From: Oscillospiraceae bacterium
GTDB lineage: Bacteria; Bacillota; Clostridia; Oscillospirales; Oscillospiraceae
Assembly (NCBI GenBank): GCA_024404735.1
Contig: JAKSPP010000058.1
Coordinates: 1-8,729, forward strand
Direction of reading: 5' to 3'
DNA: 8,729 bases
Below the pieces are notes generated by a model. That model searched no databases. It was not told where the DNA came from and saw only the letters and a program-made list of their open reading frames with translations. A program made the position numbers and the translations under genes. Shown in pieces: positions 4,888 to 8,729 of this stretch (position 1 is the stretch's first letter; each line of letters begins with the position of its first letter).

Positions 4888-6049
4888 CGAAAACCTTCTT
4901 GATGATTTCAACAGCCTCGTCAATGAGAGCCTCGGTGTGGGATGTCATATAGCTTGTTCTCAGCAGGCAGGCATCGGGTGCGGTTGCGGGGGGAAGAACG
5001 CAGTTTACGTATACCCCGGCCTCATAAAGCTTCTTGGACATCTGAAGAGTGTTAATCATCTCATAGGTGTAAATGGGGATAATGGGAGTTTCGGAATCGA
5101 TTATTTTAAGGCCCCTGTCCTTGAGACCCTTTCTTGCGTGAGCGGCAAGGGAGATAAGTCTTTCGGGCAGCTCGGGATGAGCGCGAAGGTAACGAAGGGC
5201 CGCAAGGGCAACTGCGCAGGAGGAGGGGGTCATTGAGGCAGAGAAGATAAAGGGACGGGAGTTGTGTCTGACATACTCCGCAACCTCTTTGGAGGCTGCC
5301 ATATATCCGCCCAGTGAGGCAAGAGACTTGGAGAAGGTGCCCATATAAATGTCAACCTTGTCCTCTAAGCCGAAATAGCTTGCGGTTCCTCTTCCGCCCT
5401 TTCCGATAACGCCCAGACCGTGGGCATCGTCGACCATAACTCTTGCGCCGTACTTTTCGGCAAGAGCACAGATTTCGGGGAGCTTTGCAATATCTCCGCC
5501 CATGGAGAAAACACCGTCGGTGACGATGAGAATTCCGCTCTCCTCGGGAACCTTTTTAAGCTGCTTCTCAAGGTCCTCCATATCGGCGTGCTTGTAGCGA
5601 AGCATAGTGCCGTAGGAGAGCTTGCAGCCGTCATAGATGGATGCGTGATTTTCCTTGTCGCAGATAACATAGTCGTGTCTCTGAACAAGGGCGCTGATTA
5701 TACCCAGATTGGACTGGAAGCCTGTTGAGAAGGTTACAACAGACTCCTTGCCGAGGAAGTCGGCAAGCTCTGCCTCAAGCTCCAGATGGAGCTTCAGTGT
5801 GCCGTTAAGGAAACGGGAGCCGGAGCAACCCGTACCGTATTGCTCAAGAGCCTTTATTCCGGCCTCAACGATTTCGGGGACGGTTGTAAGTCCCAGATAG
5901 TTGTTTGAACCCAGCATTATTCTGCGCTTGCCTTCCATAACAACCTCTGTGTCCTGACGGGACTCCAGTGCGTGGAAGTAGGGGTAAATTTCGGCTTCCC
6001 TCAGTTTGCCCGGAATATCATAGTCAAAGCATCTCTTAAAAATATCCAT
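4871..6049 (-). CDS. PLP-dependent alpha-oxoamine synthase, serine palmitoyltransferase-like
   Basis: A 392-residue fold-type I PLP enzyme of the AONS/KBL/SPT/ALAS family. It condenses an amino acid with an acyl-CoA or acyl-ACP, releasing CO2. Key residues: stacking H135, D207 and H210 (VDDAH), and the PLP lysine K241 in GTFSKSLASLGG (237-248). The spacings H135-D207-H210-K241 equal those recalled for Sphingomonas SPT (159/231/234/265). The TFSKS form of the lysine motif, the YPYF-x3-ES-x-QDTEV opening (22-36), GTGCSGSRFLNGTL (72-85) and PPAT (353-356) favour serine palmitoyltransferase over AONS or KBL, which usually have TxGKA. R364 fits the conserved carboxylate-binding Arg; L352 occupies the place of Sphingomonas R378. 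AAAGGA lies 7 nt before the ATG. First gene of an apparent operon with an SDR. SPT activity is an inference; another acyl-amino-ketone synthase is possible. Confidence 0.88.
   Translation of the reverse strand: MDIFKRCFDYDIPGKLREAEIYPYFHALESRQDTEVVMEGKRRIMLGSNNYLGLTTVPEIVEAGIKALEQYGTGCSGSRFLNGTLKLHLELEAELADFLGKESVVTFSTGFQSNLGIISALVQRHDYVICDKENHASIYDGCKLSYGTMLRYKHADMEDLEKQLKKVPEESGILIVTDGVFSMGGDIAKLPEICALAEKYGARVMVDDAHGLGVIGKGGRGTASYFGLEDKVDIYMGTFSKSLASLGGYMAASKEVAEYVRHNSRPFIFSASMTPSSCAVALAALRYLRAHPELPERLISLAAHARKGLKDRGLKIIDSETPIIPIYTYEMINTLQMSKKLYEAGVYVNCVLPPATAPDACLLRTSYMTSHTEALIDEAVEIIKKVFDENAK
4894..4899 (-). promoter_or_regulatory. Ribosome binding site deciding the SDR start at 4887
   Basis: AGAAGG on the minus strand lies 6 nt before the ATG at 4887-4885, inside the end of the synthase gene. 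Confidence 0.7.
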
Positions 6050-6144
6050 TGCTTATTCCTTTCGATAGTTATCAGGATAAAAGCCCCGCACGGGTTACTC
6101 GCTTTCCCCGCCGAAGCAATATTTAAGTAAAGCAAAAGAGCTGT

Positions 6145-6186
6145 TTTTAAGCCTGATACAGCCACCGGTGCTGCCGAAGCTTAAAA
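6145..6186 (-). other. Nested inverted repeat in the leader of the SPT-like operon
   Basis: TTTTAAGC (6145-6152) and GCTTAAAA (6179-6186) are perfect 8-bp inverted repeats. Between them CAGC (6159-6162) can pair with GCTG (6170-6173). It lies inside the predicted leader of about 150 nt of the minus-strand operon, so it may fold in RNA. I do not recognise a known riboswitch, and there is no U-tract for termination. Confidence 0.35.
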
Positions 6187-6207
6187 TATATTAAATCTGA
6201 CAGGCAC

Positions 6208-6236
6208 ATAATACAATAATAACTGAAAAAATACAA
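6208..6236 (-). promoter_or_regulatory. Predicted promoter of the SPT-SDR-FKBP operon
   Basis: On the minus strand TTGTAT (6236-6231), a 17-nt spacer, then TATTAT (6213-6208). The start near 6201 would leave a leader of about 150 nt before the ATG at 6049. Confidence 0.5.
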
Positions 6237-6286
6237 GCTTTTTTGTTTTCGGGAAAAAGCGGCAGGGCTTCTCCTTAAATTGATTA

Positions 6287-7861
6287 TTATGACAGCTCCC
6301 GAAGATTTATTTTCAGGGAAGCCTTATGGAAGACCAGGGAGAGAGCAAGTGCAAGTACTGTTATAAAAAGGCGCACCGCTACGGAAAACTGCGGAGGCAG
6401 AATAAATACAAGCGCCGTCATGGCGATAATCACAAGGTCGCAGCAGATTCCGCCGATGGCAACGGAGGCTCCCTGCTTTACAACCTCCGCCTCGTTATCC
6501 CAGTTAAAATTCGGCATTTTAAGGTTAACAAAAAGTCCGAAGATGCAGGACATAAGAATAAGGCAGGCGGGAATGATGAGCATAAACAGAATATCGGGGC
6601 CCGTGGGCTTCAGAGCTATGAACATCAGAACCTCGCATATCAAAAGGGACGGAGCAAAGAGAATAAGCGACATAAGAAGCTTTGCCCCCAGAATATCCCT
6701 GTTGCTTAAGGGAAGACTCTTGAGAAGCCACCAGTTTTTGCCTTCAATGGAAATGCAGGCGCAGGTAGGAGGCGAGAGTGCAAAGATTATTGCAAGGACA
6801 AAAGGAATTCCTGCCGTCAGATTCATGGAGGAGGGCAGAAGCTCCGAAATCCTGTTGCCCATAACAAGAAGGGCAATGCATAAGGCAAGAGCCATAACGG
6901 GAGCAATAATCGTATTTGTGACATAGATGCTTGAAGCAAAGTAGCGTCTGAATTCACGCCTTATAAGGGAGGGCATTCTTCCGGAGCCCTTCTGTGCCGT
7001 CATCCTGTAATTGCCCTTTGCTCCCGAGGAGAATATTCTGGAGGAGATTGCCGAGAAGAAGCGGGATACGATGATAAGAGTAAGGGAGGCTATGGCAAGG
7101 GAAACAAGAAGGCAGAGAAGCCAGGTGAGAAGGCTTCCGCTTTCAAGACTGTCGCCGAAGAAAAGCCCCAGGGGATAAATGCGGGCAAACTTATTTCTTA
7201 TAAGCGAAGAAATGCTCTTAATGAAATCTTCCGAGAATTCGGAGGCGGAGGTGCTCGAGAAATAAATAATTCCCACAGCAAAGAGAATCTGGAGAAAAGA
7301 GGCAAAAAGGCTCTTTTTCTTCATGCCGGAGGTCAGGCCTGTAATCAGGGCCCCCACAAAGGTTGCAAGGGCAATGGGTACAAGAGGGACGAAGAAGAGG
7401 GAAATAAGGGCCATAAGAAAGAACAGTGCCCCGGGCTTTACGTAAATACTGTAGACTCCGAGTCCGGCACCCATGGTGACTGCGCACAGAATAAGCTCCT
7501 CCGCGTAAAAGCGGACAAAGCGGGCAAGAACTATATCTCTGCTTTTAACGGGCAGAGAGGAAATAATATCAACGCCCGTCTGTCTGAAGATAAGGCCTCC
7601 CGATTTGAAGATGCCGAAGGTGAAGATAATAATGCTAGATAAACAGATTATAACAGAGGGAATCAGCTCAATAATACCAAGGGTGTTGAAGCTGTAAACA
7701 AGCCCCGAAATGTACGTTGCAAAATAAAAGCCGAGGATAATCCAGGCAATAAGCACACCTATGCACTTCTTCTTTACCTTGCTGTCCTTTGTATGAAGAA
7801 GAACATTTATTCCGAAGAAGCTCCTCAGCTCAAGCTTAATAAGAGCTGCAAGAGTGTTCAT
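6287..7861 (-). CDS. ABC exporter permease (ABC-2-like, two-half architecture)
   Basis: A 524-residue polytopic membrane protein with roughly 12 hydrophobic segments. Clear ones lie at about 33-55, 66-85, 119-141, 145-175, 186-201, 245-267, 316-334, 350-372, 395-416, 423-447, 467-488 and 493-511. The two halves repeat the same landmarks: LIKLELRSFF (7-16) with LIRREFRRYF (299-308), and SLPVKSRDI (102-110) with SLPLSNRDI (382-390). The SLP-x3-RDI elements are cytoplasmic and likely contact the ATPase. The start codon shares one base with the stop of the ATPase gene (TAATG), so the pair is translationally coupled. With its ATPase it should form an exporter in the cytoplasmic membrane; the substrate is not evident. 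No close match to a lantibiotic or drug exporter is apparent from motifs. No convincing terminator follows. Confidence 0.85.
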   Translation of the reverse strand: MNTLAALIKLELRSFFGINVLLHTKDSKVKKKCIGVLIAWIILGFYFATYISGLVYSFNTLGIIELIPSVIICLSSIIIFTFGIFKSGGLIFRQTGVDIISSLPVKSRDIVLARFVRFYAEELILCAVTMGAGLGVYSIYVKPGALFFLMALISLFFVPLVPIALATFVGALITGLTSGMKKKSLFASFLQILFAVGIIYFSSTSASEFSEDFIKSISSLIRNKFARIYPLGLFFGDSLESGSLLTWLLCLLVSLAIASLTLIIVSRFFSAISSRIFSSGAKGNYRMTAQKGSGRMPSLIRREFRRYFASSIYVTNTIIAPVMALALCIALLVMGNRISELLPSSMNLTAGIPFVLAIIFALSPPTCACISIEGKNWWLLKSLPLSNRDILGAKLLMSLILFAPSLLICEVLMFIALKPTGPDILFMLIIPACLILMSCIFGLFVNLKMPNFNWDNEAEVVKQGASVAIGGICCDLVIIAMTALVFILPPQFSVAVRLFITVLALALSLVFHKASLKINLRELS

Positions 7862-8571
7862 TACTTAACTACCTCCATGAAGATATCCTCAAGGGATTTT
7901 CCGTTTGCGGCAATATCCTCCATTTTTCCCTCCGCAATAAGTCTGCCGTCCTTTATTATGGCGACCTTGTTGCAGAGCTTTTCGGCAACGTCAAGCACAT
8001 GGGTTGAGAAGAATATGGCCCCGCCTTCCGCGCAAAGCTCCTTCATATGGTTTTTCAGGATAAGAGAGGCTTTGGGGTCAAGGCCCACAAAGGGCTCGTC
8101 CAGAAGAAGCAGCTTCGGTGAGTGCATTAAAGCGGAGATAAGGGCGAGCTTCTGTTTCATTCCGTGGGAGTAGGAGGAGATAAGGTCTCCCAGAGAGGCG
8201 GTTATCTCAAATTCGGAGGCCAGAGACTCAATCTTCCTTGTCCGTTCATCGGCAGACATCCTGAATATATCCGCAATGAAGTTAAGGTACTGTATTCCCG
8301 TAAGGTACTCATAGATATCGGGGTTGTCCGGAATATATGCAATGTTTTCGCGGCAGGCAAGGGAGTTTTCGCTGAGGCTGAGACCCGCAATGGTGATGCT
8401 GCCCTCATCAAAGCCGTGAATTCCGGCAATGCAGCGGAGAGTGGTGGTTTTGCCGGCTCCGTTATGTCCTATAAAGGCAAAGATATCTCCGGGCTCAACG
8501 TGAAGGGAAAGATTTTTAACGCCCTTGTCACTGCCCTTATATACCTTTGTGAGATTATTTATGATAAGCAT
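7861..8571 (-). CDS. ABC transporter ATP-binding protein (EcsA-like)
   Basis: A 236-residue nucleotide-binding domain with all ABC motifs: Walker A GHNGAGKT (35-42), signature SYSHGMKQK (133-141), Walker B LLLLDEP (154-160), D-loop GLDP (163-166) and switch H191 (STH). The Q-loop position reads YIPDNPDIYEYLTG (79-92) with no Gln, the form I associate with EcsA-type and related ABC-2 exporter ATPases. It energises the permease encoded directly downstream, with which it overlaps by one base. AAGGAG (8585-8590, minus strand) is 13 nt before the ATG, a rather long spacing, but no better in-frame start exists upstream. A good promoter precedes it. Substrate is unknown. Confidence 0.92.
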   Translation of the reverse strand: MLIINNLTKVYKGSDKGVKNLSLHVEPGDIFAFIGHNGAGKTTTLRCIAGIHGFDEGSITIAGLSLSENSLACRENIAYIPDNPDIYEYLTGIQYLNFIADIFRMSADERTRKIESLASEFEITASLGDLISSYSHGMKQKLALISALMHSPKLLLLDEPFVGLDPKASLILKNHMKELCAEGGAIFFSTHVLDVAEKLCNKVAIIKDGRLIAEGKMEDIAANGKSLEDIFMEVVK

Positions 8572-8606
8572 GGCTTGTCTGTTTCTCCTTGTGAAAATTT
8601 TAACCG

Positions 8607-8635
8607 ATTTTAAGGCAAGTTGTGAAAAATGTCAA
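8607..8635 (-). promoter_or_regulatory. Predicted promoter of the ABC exporter operon
   Basis: On the minus strand TTGACA (8635-8630), a 17-nt spacer, then TAAAAT (8612-8607). The start near 8600 lies just before the AAGGAG ribosome site. A TATAAT at 8667-8662 lacks a good -35. Confidence 0.75.
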
Positions 8636-8669
8636 GAAAAATCGTATTTGCCCGGAACCGCATTATATC

Positions 8670-8719
8670 AAAAAAGGGAGTGTTGCAAAATGAGAATTTT
8701 GGCAGGACTCCCTTTTTTT
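8670..8719. terminator. Long bidirectional hairpin, probable terminator of a gene beyond the window
   Basis: A perfect 12-bp outer stem (8670-8681 with 8707-8718) is made of A6-GGGAGT and its complement. An inner stem follows (8684-8691 with 8696-8704, bulged G8701) closing on a GAGA loop. T-runs exist on both strands, so it could end a minus-strand gene entering from beyond 8729. An insertion-element or MITE end is an alternative, because the GTTGCAAA stretch resembles termini of some IS families. Confidence 0.6.
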
Positions 8720-8729
8720 GACGAAAAAA

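Noticed and set aside
4478..5236. Plus-strand open frame of 252 codons
   Set aside because: It is a shadow of the SDR and synthase genes, which carry complete catalytic motifs on the minus strand.
6255..6272. Possible terminator after the ABC permease gene (minus strand)
   Set aside because: The best stem is 6 bp with a G-U pair and a short, interrupted T tail, so I do not call it.

Overview
The window looks like a chromosomal segment of a Clostridia-type Bacillota, possibly a gut lineage. The grounds are strong AGGAG-like ribosome sites, TTGACA/TATAAT promoters, intrinsic terminators with U-tracts, a short SufB/SufD-type protein, a CsoR-family repressor and an EcsA-like ABC exporter. No gene is taxonomically decisive. 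I see no rRNA, tRNA, CRISPR array or transposase.

Layout. Plus strand: the 3' end of a SufB/SufD-family gene (2-169) overlaps a PHP-domain phosphoesterase (169-1023) by one base, followed by a strong terminator. A metal-binding single-domain cupin (1190-1672) has its own promoter and an inverted repeat. A CsoR-family repressor (1763-2038) is monocistronic. Next comes a gene for a truncated P1B-ATPase-like membrane protein (2162-3103), whose promoter carries two ATACC-N6-GGTAT palindromes. A terminator hairpin at about 3126-3157 separates this block from the convergent minus-strand genes.

Minus strand, in transcription order: an ABC exporter operon (ATPase 8571-7861, permease 7861-6287) with a good promoter; then a probable three-gene unit. 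That unit is a serine-palmitoyltransferase-like alpha-oxoamine synthase (6049-4871), an SDR reductase that overlaps it by 17 bases (4887-4087), and a NifX-like/SlyD-type FKBP fusion with a Cys/His-rich linker (4055-3183). The synthase has a leader of about 150 nt containing a nested inverted repeat.

How they may work together. The repressor and the ATPase-like gene form a self-contained regulatory module, because the same ATACC half-sites lie at both promoters. The ATPase-like protein keeps the membrane segments and actuator-domain fold. It lacks the phosphorylation and nucleotide-binding domains (no DKTGT), its TGES loop reads LGSS, and its CPC motif is gone. It therefore cannot be a pump and is the strongest candidate for something undescribed. 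The synthase/SDR pair has the composition expected for the first two steps of sphingoid-base synthesis (condensation, then ketone reduction), which would be notable in this type of bacterium. The FKBP fusion is probably a metal-handling chaperone.
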